A stretch of 64,000 bases of DNA from Takashimella koratensis (GCA_003116875.1 BCKT01000002.1:558001-622000), one strand, 5' to 3'. Shown: positions 12,387-23,843, counted from the first letter of the stretch. Notes: generated from the sequence alone by a model not told the origin. A program made the numbers and translations.

Positions 12387-12752
12387 ATTGAACCGCCAAG
12401 AACAGCTATACCGAGTGAATCAACGTCAAAGGCCGCGATTACTTGTCAGTTTGTGTTGATAGGAGGAAGGTGTAGGGGTGACTCACGTCGGCGGCAGTTC
12501 CGCATTCAATCTCAGAGAGGAGGGAGAGTGTCGATGCGCGCTGAGGTGGTTGAGGTGGGTCAGGCGGGGTCACACCGGCCTCGGCGGTTTCCATTCTCCT
12601 GTTTCCCGGAGAACAAGGGGAGGTACGGGGATAGACAGAAGTAGATGCTGGATGAAGAGGAAGAGAATGAATTGTGACAACGCAAGATATCGGGAAAAAC
12701 TCGGTCGGTAGCCGTTCAGGCACCATGAATTGCATATCCTCTTGCCTATGGC
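12387..12752. other. Region between XRCC2-like gene start and ORC3 stop
   Basis: It contains the promoter/leader of the XRCC2-like gene. A minus-strand open stretch (about 12480-12756) ends at a good GTGAGT donor and could be a leader exon of the XRCC2-like gene, but I found no phase-consistent join with the first clear exon. Treat it as 5' UTR unless cDNA shows otherwise. Confidence 0.35.
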
Positions 12753-14895
12753 TCATACCATCCCTATACCCTTGACGACCTCGTCTCCTCTTCGACCTGC
12801 TCCTTTCCCGCGCGCCCTCACCAGGCCCATCATACGTGCCTCCTCGCAGAACCTAATAAATGTCGCATGTAACCTCGCCTGTTCCTCTTCGTCTCCTTCA
12901 TCTTCATCATCCTCTCCCTCCTCTCCCTCTCCCTCTGCTTCTCCCCTGCTCAGACGAATATCATTCTGATCACGATAACCTCCGCTCTCTCCCTCGATGG
13001 CACGTTTCCTCTTCCCGTGCCCGTTCATGGATACATCCCCGTCCCCATCGACACCTCCGTTCCTCACCTCCGCATCCTTCTCCTCAACCATGGCGTGACG
13101 GAATCCATCTAACCAATCCCAGAGATTCACAGATTTGCCTGCTCCTCGCCATAACGCGAACAACGTCTTCAACTCGCGGAATTCTTCGGCTGATTCTTGG
13201 TCAGGATCTGCGACTACATGACCGTTCTCGCCAGGTCCGTGGTCGTGACCGTTGGTTGTCTCTGTGGCTGTCGGAGCGAGTCGACGACGTTTTGATGCTT
13301 GGATAAACGATTCGGGTTGGCTCAGGCCGTGTAATACGGAGATACGTGCGGCAGGATTTAGAACCTATAAGAGATTAGCATGGTCGATGCCTAAGCAATG
13401 AAGGTTACACATACCGAGGCGAGGTCAGGGGTTTGGCTGATCATGAGCAAATCCTCATCCGAAGTAGATATCCCAGAGCCGGTCTTCTTCGCTTCCACAG
13501 CGGCCTGTATCCTTTGTACCGAGCTACCGTCGGCGGATAGTCGCGCAAGCGGTGAATTAAAGCTATGATGTAACAAGATCCACTATGAGAGACAACTGTC
13601 AGCTATAACGTCCAACTAAAGCCATCAGTAAGCCTACCTTGAGAGCTTTCAAGACAGCCGCTGCTCCCCCATTTGTCAACTCCTCGTTCCGTCTCAACTC
13701 CTCTGCCACTTCCTCTGACAGCGCCAGCGGGACTTTCGAACCATCTGTAGCGACCTAGGAATCCACTATCAGCGAACCCATCCTCAACCGACTCTCTCCT
13801 GCGTAGACGCAGAGTCCAGCTATCGTTATTCCCCTGTCACTCACTTTCAAGATCGCGTTCACCGCTGTGACTCGCCTCTTCGCCCTTCCTGATCCAAGTA
13901 CACTCAAGTCGATCGCACTTGGTTCGACATGTGTCCAGCCGGCGATGAACGCGCTTGTGCTCGGGACAGAAAGGAGGAGGCGGATAGGCAGATTCGGGCG
14001 CAGACTATATAAGCATTTAGCGAAATGGGATTAGAAAGAAAGGTGAGAGCTTACGTTAGGATGTAAGTGAGTTCAGCAAGGACAGCGGAAGGGACGAGCT
14101 GTGCTTGTTGGATATGAAGAAGGAGCGGCGGGTCTGATTTTTGTCAGCTGGACCCAAAAACCAAAGTTGTCAAAGCTGTATGGGAACTAAATGCTTACGA
14201 CCTCGTTGTTTCTCCCACCACCGTTCCACCTCGTCCATCCCTGTCCTCCCAGTCTTCTTCGCAGCGAGTGCCTACAAGCAATGAGCGTCGACACCTTGAG
14301 TATGGGCTTCTTACAGCCACCTAGTACCTCCACAGCGGTCACTCACTGCTTCGCCTACGAATCCGACAGCCACTGCGCGTGTGGCCGATGCGAGATCCGG
14401 AGCGTCTCGGCCGTCGAGGGTGAAGACGTATGCACCCAGCTCGTGTAGCTGGTCAGGCAAGGACGGAGCAATATCTGAACAGTATAAGCACACCACAGCA
14501 CAGATGACGAGAGGTCAATAGTCCGTCACAGTATCGAAAAGAGATCTTTCATACTTACTCTGGATGATTGCGACAGGCAGACGATGGATAGGGATGGTCT
14601 GTTTGAGTAGAGGCGGGGTATTACACCTATCAAGCCAATCGGCTACATCATCAAGCTGTTCCGCGATACACCCTTCTTCATAGTACTGGTACGCAGCGAG
14701 GTATCGATCATAGGTCGCGTCGTAGACGGGTTTAAGAGGACGGCGGGAGGGACCAGGGCGCGAGGCGTCGGGATTGAAGGGGACGACGAAGATGCCCTAA
14801 GGGGAGGTCAGCACGGTGATAGCGGGGAGACAGGTCGACCCTTGAGCACGGGGGAAAGTGCTCACCTTGTTGAGGGACTGAAAATCGCTGTCCAT
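12753..14895 (-). CDS. ORC3: Origin recognition complex subunit 3
   Basis: Exons (minus): 14895-14866, 14796-14559, 14474-14347, 14271-14199, 14133-14055, 14004-13845, 13754-13638, 13582-13415, 13364-12753 (534 residues). The N-terminal part matches the ORC3 AAA+-like region (YLAAYQYYEEGCIAEQLDDV; IHRLPVAIIQ; a LHELGAYVFTLDGRD strand). The C-terminal part contains LKTLFALWRGAGKSVNLWDWLDGF and a last winged-helix-like segment (FIRFCEEARMMGLVRAR). Between them, about residues 430-495 form a Gly/Asp/Glu-rich insertion with a KRKR basic patch, probably a flexible nuclear-targeting loop. ORC3 is the structural ORC subunit that pairs with ORC2. Translation starts 185 bp from the divergent CBP20 start. 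The exon 4 donor could be 4 bases earlier. Confidence 0.85.
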
Positions 14896-15080
14896 GGATC
14901 CGAGGTGGATGGCAAGGTGGGTGAGTGGGTGTCGAGAAGAGATGTGTTTTCAATCGGGATTTTATTTTCCCACGGTGGCTCAGGATCTGACAGAGGGAGA
15001 TTTGATGGTCCCAGGAGCGAGTTGAGGTTGCCTCTGTCGCTTTACACAACCCATCTACCCACCGGTCACGACCAGCTACC
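14896..15080. promoter_or_regulatory. Divergent promoter ORC3 / CBP20
   Basis: The 185 bp between the two start codons must carry both promoters and 5' leaders. I saw no clear TATA box or CACGTG element; the call rests on gene geometry. Confidence 0.5.
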
Positions 15081-16078
15081 ATGGCACAGGTCATCGCCCC
15101 TCTCGACGTCCCATCCACATACAAAGACAGTCAATCAGAGGTGAGCAGCTGTTCTTCTTTCTCTAACCAAAGTTCAGCTCATCATGACTAAACTTCCTTC
15201 CCCAGCTCGACCGAGAAACCGAGCGGCGCCTCTTAGCAGCGTCATCTACGCTCTATGTCGGCAACTTGAGCTTCTACACCACCGAAGCGCAAATCTACGA
15301 ACGTGAGCCGGGGAATGAGAGCGGTAGGAAACTAAGCTGATCCAACGTAGTCTTCTCAACATGTGCCAAGCCTGCAGAGGGAGGTGGGATCAAACGTATC
15401 ATCATGGGTCTTGACCGTAACCAAAAGTAAGTCACACTCTACTCTAACCACCACTACTCCTTAGCATGCCTATTCGTCTCTTGAATTCTTTTTTCTGACC
15501 TGTGTAGGACACCATGCGGCTTCGCGTTCGTCGAATACTACACCCACAGCGAGGCCGTCGCTTGCATGCGGTTCATCTCGGGCTCCAAGCTTGATGAGCG
15601 GATCATCCGGTGCGATCTGGATCCGGGTTATAAAGAGGGTCGACAGTTTGGTCGAGGTCGAAGTGGGGGTCAAGTCCGAGACGAGTATCGGCAAGAGTAT
15701 GACAGTGGACGTGGTGAGTCTAGATGACATTTCTCATTCAACTTTTTCGTCTTCTTCTCCTTTGACCAGAAACGGTCGGCTGACGATGGATTAGGCGGAT
15801 GGGGCCACCAACGCCTTGAGCTTGAACGGAGACAAGAAGAGCAAGACCGATTGCGAGAACAGATGCAGTTCGACACGTATGCCGCAATCAACGGCGGTCT
15901 TGGCCAGGCAGGTGCGGATGTCCCCACGGGTGAAGCGGCGGAGCGCGAACAGCGGCTCAAGCGAGGGCGAGATGATGCGGATGATGATGAGAGGAGAGGG
16001 GACGAGGATGAGGATGGTAATGAACGGAGAGAGGATGAGGATGGAAAACGGTATCGCGAGGATAGAGATGAAGAGTGA
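15081..16078 (+). CDS. CBC2: Nuclear cap-binding protein subunit 2 (CBP20)
   Basis: Exons: 15081-15140, 15206-15302, 15351-15426, 15508-15713, 15795-16078 (240 residues). There is a single RRM with RNP2 LYVGNLS and RNP1 CGFAFVEY. The flanks are those of CBP20: an N-terminal YKDSQSE ... [14 protein letters not shown] helix and after the [25 protein letters not shown], which in the family contacts the m7G cap. The C-terminal 90 residues are highly charged (Arg/Asp/Glu) and longer than in human CBP20 (156 residues overall). The protein pairs with CBP80 to bind capped transcripts for splicing, export and decay. Confidence 0.95.
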
Positions 16079-16353
16079 TTGCATCATGAAGTGGGGAGAA
16101 GGGAAGCGGTCCAGAGTCGAAAGGGCGAGGTGTAAGAGTAGCGCTCTGCCTCATAGTCATTCACATGTGATAATCAATGTCATGTTGCATACAATGCTGC
16201 AAAGAGAAAAAGGAAAATTACGATGGCGGAGAACGATTTTGGATGAGAGGTTTGAATCTGCTTCCCCGCCAACGCCCACACTGGCTAAAAGGTTGAAGGG
16301 TGGACTCTGGTCCGTTACCCCTCTTCCCTTCCTTTCTTTTATACGTCGGTCGT

Positions 16354-17492
16354 CTACTTCTGCACCGTCGTGTAGATGGGCCACTTCTTCTCGTGCACGG
16401 GGACCTGGCCCTCTGGCGAGCCCGGGATTGTCTTCTTCAGATTCTGCGGGGTTAAGAGTAGTACAAAGGTCAGCTTTGGGTCCTACTGGTCTCGGTCCGC
16501 TTGGAACGGCTTGTATTCCACAACCGCGAGTCACGATGTGGGTATCAGGCCTTCGGGAGATACTGACCAGGTTGGAGAAGACGCATTTGTTAAGCGCAAG
16601 CTCGGGTTTCCGGCATGCTTGGAAGTACTGTTGAACGCAAGGCACAAAATAGATTGAGTGGTCAGCAAGGAAGCACGCGGTCCTGGTAGATGAGAGAAAG
16701 CGCAATCCCTCCTCATGTCGCTGGTTTCTTCGTCCCATGCTCTTCGCGCCAGACCCAACCCGCTCAACGCTACACTCACCTGGTTGTTCTTCTCAAGGCA
16801 TTGCCAGTGGGCGTCAAACTCGGCGAGACACGACTCCCTCATCTTGGTGATCCTGGCACGAGGGGTCAGTAACGAACTCGATCACTTCAACTGTCCGCCT
16901 GCAACAAACATCCGTCTACTTTCAACGGCCATCTCTCACCCTCTTCACCTCCTCCTTCATCCCACACTGTCCCCTTCCTACTCGGATTGACAGACGAAGC
17001 CTCGTAGCAAAACACAATACTCACAGCTCAGCGGCACACCGTGTGACTTTTCGACCTTCTTTCAAGCAGTGGGCAGGATCCCGGTTCTCGCTCTTGCACA
17101 GCATAAAGTCCTCTGTTGGGGTTGACGGTAGCAACAAGGATGATTTGTTAGCGACTTGTTGAACAATTCCGACGCTGCCAGCGTTGACAAGTTGGCAAAG
17201 CTCCCCTGTTTTCTCTACCCTTTGCTATCCTCGCCTCCCCACCACTCTGCCCTAACTCTAACATACCCCTCCGTTTATTCGCCCTCCTCGCATACCGCCC
17301 ATAGCTTGCCCGTCTCGTCTTCCGCTTCGACTCACCGTTGACCTCCTTGCAATACTCTCCGATGAAGAACGACGCGCTCTTGAGGGGCGCCGAGGTGACG
17401 CCGAGCTCGTCAACATGAGGCACCGAGGACGGGAGCGGGTTGGGGTCCGCGTACGGTTTGTCTGAGAAGTTTGCGCCTCGGTGGCTGGCCAT
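16354..17492 (-). CDS. NADH:ubiquinone oxidoreductase accessory subunit NDUFA8 (19 kDa, twin CX9C)
   Basis: Exons (minus): 17492-17336, 17112-17025, 16852-16780, 16627-16568, 16443-16354 (155 residues). Four CX9C spacings are visible: C-KSENRDPAH-C, C-LKEGRKVTR-C, C-LAEFDAHWQ-C and C-RKPELALNK-C, forming two CHCH hairpins. The sequence opens without a cleavable presequence, consistent with import by the Mia40/Erv1 disulfide relay to the intermembrane space. NDUFA8 is an accessory subunit on the intermembrane-space face of complex I, so this organism keeps a proton-pumping complex I in addition to alternative oxidase. It is divergent from SNF4. Confidence 0.93.
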
Positions 17493-17852
17493 GGTGTGCG
17501 GATGGGCGGGGTAGGTGGGTACGAGGAGGAGGGTGAAGAGCGGAGGTGGAAATGTGCAAAGGTGTAGACTGGTGAGGAGATGAGATGTGGATGCAGTGAT
17601 AGGCTGGATTAGGATTGAAGAAGGGTTGTAATGTGAATTGTAATGCAGATCAACGTCGAATTAATGAGAAGCAGGGGGAGTTCTAATGAGACGAGGTGAT
17701 GGTGATAATGCCGAGGGAGACACCGTCGACCACGTGGTGTGTGGCACCGGATCTAGCCCCTTCTCTTCCCGCCTTGTCTCTGTCGTCTGCCTCTCAACTC
17801 TCTCTGACCACCACCTCTTGCCGCCCTTACCCCCCATCTATCCCACCCCACC
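17493..17852. promoter_or_regulatory. Divergent promoter NDUFA8 / SNF4 with a CACGTG E-box
   Basis: This is 360 bp between opposing start codons. It contains one palindromic CACGTG at 17731-17736, the core site of Cbf1/USF-type bHLH factors in fungi. A pyrimidine-rich leader precedes the SNF4 start. Confidence 0.45.
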
Positions 17853-20090
17853 ATGGCACAAGCACCACCCACCCCGACCTCTGCAGCTTCACCATCTGCC
17901 CCGTCCCCGTCCGCGCCCGCGCCTCTGGGCCGCATGCCCTCGATGTCGCGGTCAACCGGCGGGCGGCGAATGTCCTCCAACGTCCCTGGTGGGTCCGGAA
18001 GCGCCGGCATTAATATCAACGGTATCAACAACGCTGGTGGGCCCGGTAGCGCGTCTGGCAGCTTCGGTAGCAGCGGAACAGGCGGAGGAGGTGGTTCGAC
18101 CTTACTGCGTCGCCCATCACGCGCGACACACCCACCTATGATCCCACTCAAACCGCTGACTCACACCGAAGCACTCGACGCGTTGCGGGCGTTCTTGCGT
18201 GAACGATCGTCATACGATGTCTTCCCTGTTAGCTTTCGATTAATCGTCTTGGATATTCAGTTGAAGGTGAAGAAGGCACTCGATGTGATGCTCCTCTACG
18301 GTAAGTGCAGAACGCGATTGTGGGAATTGCCACGAGTGTCCAGGAGCCTGGGATCGAACTCGGAGCATTGGTGCTAGATATGGCCTGGGATGAACGAAGA
18401 GGGAGGACATGTGCTGATCTCTCAATCTCAGGTGTCGTCTCTGCACCATTGTGGAGCACAACAGACGCCAAGTTTGCGGGCATGTTCACTGTTCAAGACG
18501 TGATCCACCTCATCCAGTACTACTACCAGTCGTCAAGTTGGGAGGGCGCTGCCGCGGATGTCGAGCAGTTCCGTCTGCAAAGTCTGCGAGGTGAGTAGAG
18601 TCATCCCTGTGTCGCGCGTCATCCGTTTCTCCAGATTGGTATAAATGCTATCGACCTCTTAGTCATGGCCGGTGTCGTGAATTATCAATCGTCTGGCTGA
18701 TACTCAACCCCCTGCACTTAGATATCGAACGCGAGCTACACGTTCCTCCACCTCCATTGACCTCGCTACACCCACTTCGACCACTCTTCGACGCCTGCAA
18801 GTTCCTCATCCAGACTCACGCGCGACGATTGCCGCTCATCGACAAAGACACGCAGACGGGTGACGAGGTTGTCGTTAGTGTGTTGACGCAGTATCGTGTC
18901 TTGAAGTTTATCGCCACCAACGTGAGTGGCCACGGGCTGTGTGGTGACGACGAACGTAGGAAGTCGCACGGACAGGCGTAAGGGGTGTTGTCCTCCTAGA
19001 GAGAGCGAAGCGATGGGATCGTATTGGCTAACTGCCCACCTAGTGCCGCGATATCACCCAGTACCTCTCATCAGGCGTGAAAGACCTCGGCATCGGCTCT
19101 TACGTCAAACCAACAGCGGATAACCCATTCTACCCTATCGCGACTGCGACACTCCAGACGACGGTATTCGATGTGGTCCACATGTTCTCCGAACTAGGTG
19201 TTAGTGCCGTCCCGATCGTCGATGAGAATGGCAAGGTTATCAATTTGTACGAGACGGTGGATGTTATCGTGAGTGGACTTGTACTCACAACTTCCTCTTC
19301 GCCCTCTCTCCCATTCTTTGCTCATAATTCTTGCCCGCCGCCGCAATCTCACTGACCTATCCCTAGACCCTCGTTCGACTCGGAGCATACCAATCACTGG
19401 ACTTCACCATCGCCCAAGCGCTCAAACAACGCTCGCTCGATTTCCCAGGTGTCGTCACTTGCAACCCCAACGACTCGCTGGGTGCGATTTTCAGCCTGAT
19501 CAAGATCCGAAGGGTACACCGTCTTGTCGTCGTTCAGGGCCAGAACGATCCTCAGCCTGGTCGGTTAGTGGGCGTTATCAGTTTGAGTGATATCATGCGG
19601 CACTTGATCGTGAGTTGATCGTGCTTGTTGAGCTTCGTTTAAATTGTGGACTTTGGTACCATCTTGGCACCGTGAAGTGAAGCTAATTGACGTTCATCAG
19701 GGCGACGATATCAAGATCAAGAGCAGCGGTGTTGAACGACCTGTCGATGTCGTCCTCGAAGAGACACACGACGAGCTTGCCGAGGCGTCTCAAGACGATC
19801 TTACTGCGCCTCCGACCGGTACAGCGGCAACGGCGAGCCCACTGGCTGGGAGCGAGTTGGAGGCTGTCAAAGAGGCGGAGACGGAGCGTTCAAGCGAATC
19901 GACCTCTATAGCGGGGGCCACTCCCACTGCGGTCGAGGGTCAAACCCAGCCTGGAGAAGTTCAGCCCGAGCTTGCTGAGTCGTTACCGAACACAGAACAC
20001 GTCGAGGATGTAGCTAAAGTGGAGCCGGCAGATTCAGGATCAACGGGCGCGGAGAAAGGGGATACTCAGGCGTCAGCACCAAGCGAGTAA
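17853..20090 (+). CDS. SNF4: AMPK/SNF1 complex gamma subunit (Snf4), four CBS motifs
   Basis: Exons: 17853-18300, 18432-18590, 18722-18921, 19044-19268, 19367-19609, 19701-20090 (554 residues). A Ser/Gly/Pro-rich N-terminus of about 90 residues precedes the Bateman domains. CBS1 has KKALDVMLLYG ... FAGMFTVQDVIHLIQYYY; CBS2 has HARRLPLIDKD ... VLTQYRVLKFIA; CBS3 has ELGVSAVPIVDENGKVINLYE; CBS4 has RRVHRLVVVQG ... LVGVISLSDIMRHLI. These bind adenine nucleotides and tune the Snf1 kinase to energy and glucose status. After CBS4 there is an acidic, Thr/Glu/Ala-rich tail of about 110 residues absent from yeast Snf4 (322 residues). The gene faces AOX tail to tail. Confidence 0.95.
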
Positions 20091-20960
20091 GCCCCATCAA
20101 ACCTTGACCTAGCGCAGGTTGGATATATAGATTGAGCGAGAGCTTTTATTTGTGTTTTCTTCACGTTTACGGATTGAAGCTTTGACATAGAGATACAGTA
20201 TTGGCTCATTGTCGTGGTCTTCTCGTCTTCTTTCGTAGTCCTAGATCCAATCGTCCAAATTCGACTCTAGCCTGGTACTCGTCCTCTTCTCCTCTCCAAC
20301 GACTCCCATTCAGTTGTTCTCATTCTTGCAGTTTCGGATTCTTCATATCGAGCTAGACGCTTCGTTGCTTCGAACGTATTCTCTCTCTCGTTCTCTCTCA
20401 GAGCTGGCACATTCCGGAAGTTTAGTCAATGTAGCCAATTTGTTGTTGTTCAAGACCGGCCAGCGCGTGAGCTAAATACTAGAATGACAGCCGCGATACT
20501 GGAAAGTACATTTATGACACTCGGAGCCAGAGAGTACTAACACAACAACAGTTCTGTAGGAGGTAGAAAGCTCTACAACAATCTGAGTGCCAAAGTTGCC
20601 AAGGAGGACATGTTGCATTGTCAAACATCTGTGATTCGGTAGTATTAGAGATTCCGCTGTTATTCAAGTACATTCTTTCTGCCCGAGTGTTATTCTAGTA
20701 CTTTCCAAGGTGATGGCTGACATTTTAGTAAATTGCTCGAGCGTGAGCGTGACATCAACACAGATTGACTGTAAGCGTGCGAAGTGGCGTGGCATGACAT
20801 GACATGGCGGCTCGAGTCATTTTTCTCGAATGACCGACTACAGGTACATTCTTTCAAAGAGGAACAAATGAGAATGAGAGGAAATTCTCAGAAATGCACA
20901 GAATCAGACTGATGAGGTTCTTTCACGCCGTGAACCTGTTGAAGGAACTTTGAGCCTCAG
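20091..20960. other. Convergent intergenic region with inverted repeat
   Basis: About 870 bp between the SNF4 and AOX stops. The middle holds an imperfect inverted repeat (listed separately); the rest should be 3' UTR sequence. The word GTACATTCTTTC occurs twice, at about 20667 and 20841. No coding frame is supported. Confidence 0.5.
20474..20733. repeat. Imperfect inverted repeat, MITE-like
   Basis: The left arm (20474-20524) and the reverse complement of the right arm (20683-20733) align over 51 bases without gaps at roughly 70% identity by eye, both beginning CCGAGTGT and sharing GTACTTTCCA and GGCTG. Similarity fades outward and inward for some further bases. The loop is about 158 bp. 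It may be a decayed miniature transposon or a structured 3' element; no clear target-site duplication was found. Confidence 0.5.
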
Positions 20961-21533
20961 TTAGCTCGACTTTGGGGCCTCGATCGTCTTCCCTGGACGA
21001 GGCGCCATCATTGCCTCGTGTGACTTTCGCGCAAAGTCCGCAGACTGTTCCCTCGTGAACCTACCTCCCAAACACACCAACTCATCAGCGACTGATCACT
21101 CTCTAGACATTATTCTTAATCACCAAAGCTGTCACTCACCCTGGTGTGGTTCCTCGGAGCTCAGGGCTCGCTTCGGCCAATGCGAATGGGTTAAAGTCTC
21201 GTTTCTGGTCGAGGTCAGCCAACGAGTGGTTGACGAATCGGTGAGTCGCTTCGTCTGCCCTGACGGCTTTGATCACGTCCAACAAAGTAGCGGTAGATGG
21301 GAGGCGCCAGTAATCCTGTGAGAACATATGGGAGAAGATGAGATTATCGTTAGCGTCGTTTGCGTTGAGAGGTGGAAAAGACTCACAATAGCGATCTGGG
21401 GAGCAGGTTTGCCTTCCCATTCAGGAACAAGACCTGTCGAGACATCCTCGATACAGTGCGTGCTGTGGGGTGGCCATTGTCAGCCAATGGCTCTGTACGA
21501 GGGTGGTCTGTCCCAACATTGTGGCACTGAAAC

Positions 21534-21576
<43 letters not shown>

Positions 21577-21935
21577 GTGAGGGAACTTACTAAGTCCTGA
21601 CAGCCTCTTCCTCAAGAGCGCCGACGAAACGATGCGCTGTCTTGGGCGAGACGAGGTATGTGAGGAAGAAGAAGTTGTAGAATACGCCCTGCGCAGCAAG
21701 GACGAGTGCGCGAGTGAGCCAAGTGGGTTGCGCGACGGCCATAAATGTTCTACAGCAGAAAATACCGATTAGCTTAGCCTTTGAGCCGGACAGACGCCCC
21801 CACGCTGTTCTCCTGCTTCTGATCACTGACAATAGGTGCATCCGTTCATTCTCAGCCTCCTCCAAAAGCGTGTGGATCCAGCCGCCGTCGCGACGCTGTG
21901 AGTCATTAGCATCAAGTCCCAAGTCTCCTCGCCCG

Positions 21936-21982
<47 letters not shown>

Positions 21983-22298
21983 ACTAAAAGACGCAAACTG
22001 CGGAGATGCCGCAAAGTGCCACCGACCATCCCTGGAACACCGGCGATACTCTCCAGGAGGATGATACGTAGCAGCCAGGCTTTGTCGCTGAGTAGCTGAC
22101 CCTTCTTGCGGAGTTCTTCGATGGGGATGGGCCTTTGGGCAAGGACTTCGGGAGGAATCGGTTTGGCGGTGTACCCTGTGAACAGGTCGAAGAGGCGTCT
22201 GCGGTGGGTAGCGTCGAGAGGGGGTGGGAGAGTTCAGCAAAGTTTAAAGACGGGTAGGAGTAGAGAGGAAAAAAGAGAGTGGCCCAGATTGAGCGTTG

Positions 22299-22356
<58 letters not shown>

Positions 22357-23012
22357 TACCGAAGGATCTTGACAGAACCGTGCGCTCCCTTGTCTGCTAG
22401 GCTCACGGGCTTGCGGCCAACGACCTTGACCATATCGAGTTCCTGTGGAGAGTCAGCGCAACTTTTTTATTTCAAGTGCGCAATGAGATCATGCGAGTGG
22501 AACAGTGAAGGTGAGGATAGGAGGATGCCAGGGAAAGAAGACAAAGAGGGGAAGGGGGGGAGACCGCCACATACTGCTTCAGTATAAATCGGGTTCATCA
22601 TTGTCCATCCGCCTGTTCGTTCCATTTCGCTAATGGGGTTGGCGATTGCCGGTGCTTTATCTAGACCCAAGTCAACATTCGCTCCTCCGCCTTACCTTCA
22701 TGACCCCCAAGGGATGTGCTCACCTTGGTAATGCGACCCTTCGGCGCCCTTTGCTGACCCGCCAACGACGTGCTCGGTGATCCCCTTGCGCTCTTCCTGT
22801 GCCCTATCGCCAGGCTTGAGTGCGGTGCTGGGTTGGAGCCTCGGACGCGAGGTGTGTAGCCCGCTCGATTGAGGGAAACAGGCTCGGGACCGGGCGTGGA
22901 CGTGGACGCTGGAGAGGTGGGCGGTGCTGGCGCGGAGGGCGAGGGAGGAGGAGAGGGAGAGACCGCTGGCCAAGGGTAGGCGCAGGGTCGGCTCGAGGAG
23001 GAGTAGGACCAT
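20961..23012 (-). CDS. AOX1: Mitochondrial alternative oxidase
   Basis: Exons (minus): 23012-22724, 22660-22575, 22442-22360, 22198-21985, 21895-21831, 21749-21591, 21462-21387, 21315-21140, 21060-20961 (415 residues). It is a cyanide-insensitive ubiquinol oxidase of the inner mitochondrial membrane. The N-terminal 90 residues form a Ser/Arg-rich presequence. All di-iron ligands are present: LLES (about E201), NERMH (E241/H244), LEEEAV (about E293), DEATH (E346/H349). Further signatures are [20 protein letters not shown] and EEEAVRTYTHCIEDV. Three of its eight introns contain very long poly-T tracts directly behind the donor site (listed separately). The last intron separates the extension FTREQSADF, which matches fungal AOX C-termini. 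Confidence 0.96.
21536..21574 (-). repeat. Poly-T tract (39) in AOX intron 6
   Basis: An uninterrupted run of 39 A on the plus strand (T on the AOX sense strand) starts 17 bases into the 128-bp intron 21463-21590, after a GTAAGTTCCC donor region. Confidence 0.9.
21936..21979 (-). repeat. Poly-T tract (44) in AOX intron 4
   Basis: A run of 44 A on the plus strand. On the sense strand the intron (21896-21984, 89 bp) begins GTGAG and goes straight into the T run, whose first T completes the GTGAGT donor. The tract makes up about half of the intron. Confidence 0.9.
22299..22352 (-). repeat. Poly-T tract (54) in AOX intron 3
   Basis: A run of 54 A on the plus strand. The intron (22199-22359, 161 bp) begins GTAAGAG on the sense strand and is followed at once by the T run. 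Confidence 0.9.
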
Positions 23013-23843
23013 GCTGGTGGGTGGAGTGGGTAGTGGTGGTTGCAGTAGTGAACTGGGTCTGCTGTGGGGTGTTTATGGTGCGCAGATGTAAGACGGTAGA
23101 TGGTAGTTATATAAGGGACTGAATGATGACAACGACGTTGACTCCATCACACGGCATCGCGGCGATACAACCTTACAACCGGACCGGCCCCAGTCCCCGA
23201 CTTTGCCCGTGTGAACCGCGTCTCATTTGCCGTGTTCCCACCAGTTCCTCACCCTTCTCCTCTCTTCTCTCCCCTTTACCCCCGCTCCCATTGGCTCATC
23301 ATTTCCCCCTGACACGGCGACCCCCTGCCCCCGCTGCCCCTCCCCGTCTTCTCCGTCTGCCGTCAGCCGCTGCCGCAGCCGTCCCGTCTCTCCATCCCTT
23401 CAGACCCTAGCGTACCCCGCGATCCAGCTGCATTGCCGCAGGGTCCATTTCCCACGTGGTTATCGTCATTGTTTCATGTCAGCCTCCCAGGCTTGGCTCG
23501 GAGGAAATCGCGTCCAAGTTTTACCCCTCCTATCCGGTCTCTTCCGATCCACACGCGCCAGTAGATTCGAAAACACTCACCGGCCCGTTACAGGATCAAC
23601 CTATCAACGACGGATCCATGGACCCATCGACCCGTGGAGCCGAGGTACATGTACGACAGATGCATAGCATTGCGGATCAACCGCGGCAGAAACCAGATCT
23701 GACCAATGAGAACAAGAGTCAAGACAAGCCACAGCTAGACAAAGAGACAAAATAGTGGTAAAAGGCGCAACACGACGAGGCATATCCTGCGGCATAAACA
23801 TTCAAAGCCGCAACGATAGCTGCTCGGACCGACTACCGAGCGA
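23013..23843. other. AOX promoter and SGT2 3' flank
   Basis: About 830 bp between the AOX start and the SGT2 stop, both on the minus strand. The AOX promoter should lie at the left of this segment. A CACGTG palindrome is at 23453-23458. A plus-strand open stretch (23456-23755) is listed separately with low confidence. Confidence 0.45.
23456..23755 (+). CDS. Possible 3' part of a small hypothetical gene
   Basis: The open frame ends in a stop just before 23757 and reads as a mixed, non-repetitive, hydrophilic protein (for example VSSDPHAPVDSKTLTGPL and a Lys/Gln/Asp-rich end). It has no ATG at its beginning; the only internal ATG is near 23617. An upstream exon would be needed and was not identified. 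It faces SGT2 tail to tail, 88 bp apart. No family was recognised; it may be chance. Confidence 0.2.
   Translation: MVIVIVSCQPPRLGSEEIASKFYPSYPVSSDPHAPVDSKTLTGPLQDQPINDGSMDPSTRGAEVHVRQMHSIADQPRQKPDLTNENKSQDKPQLDKETK

Noticed and set aside
21536..22352. Poly-A tracts as tails of retrotransposed sequences
   Set aside because: On the plus strand no element sequence or target-site duplication precedes the tracts; they lie inside short introns of one gene in the same orientation, so they are treated as intronic poly-T.
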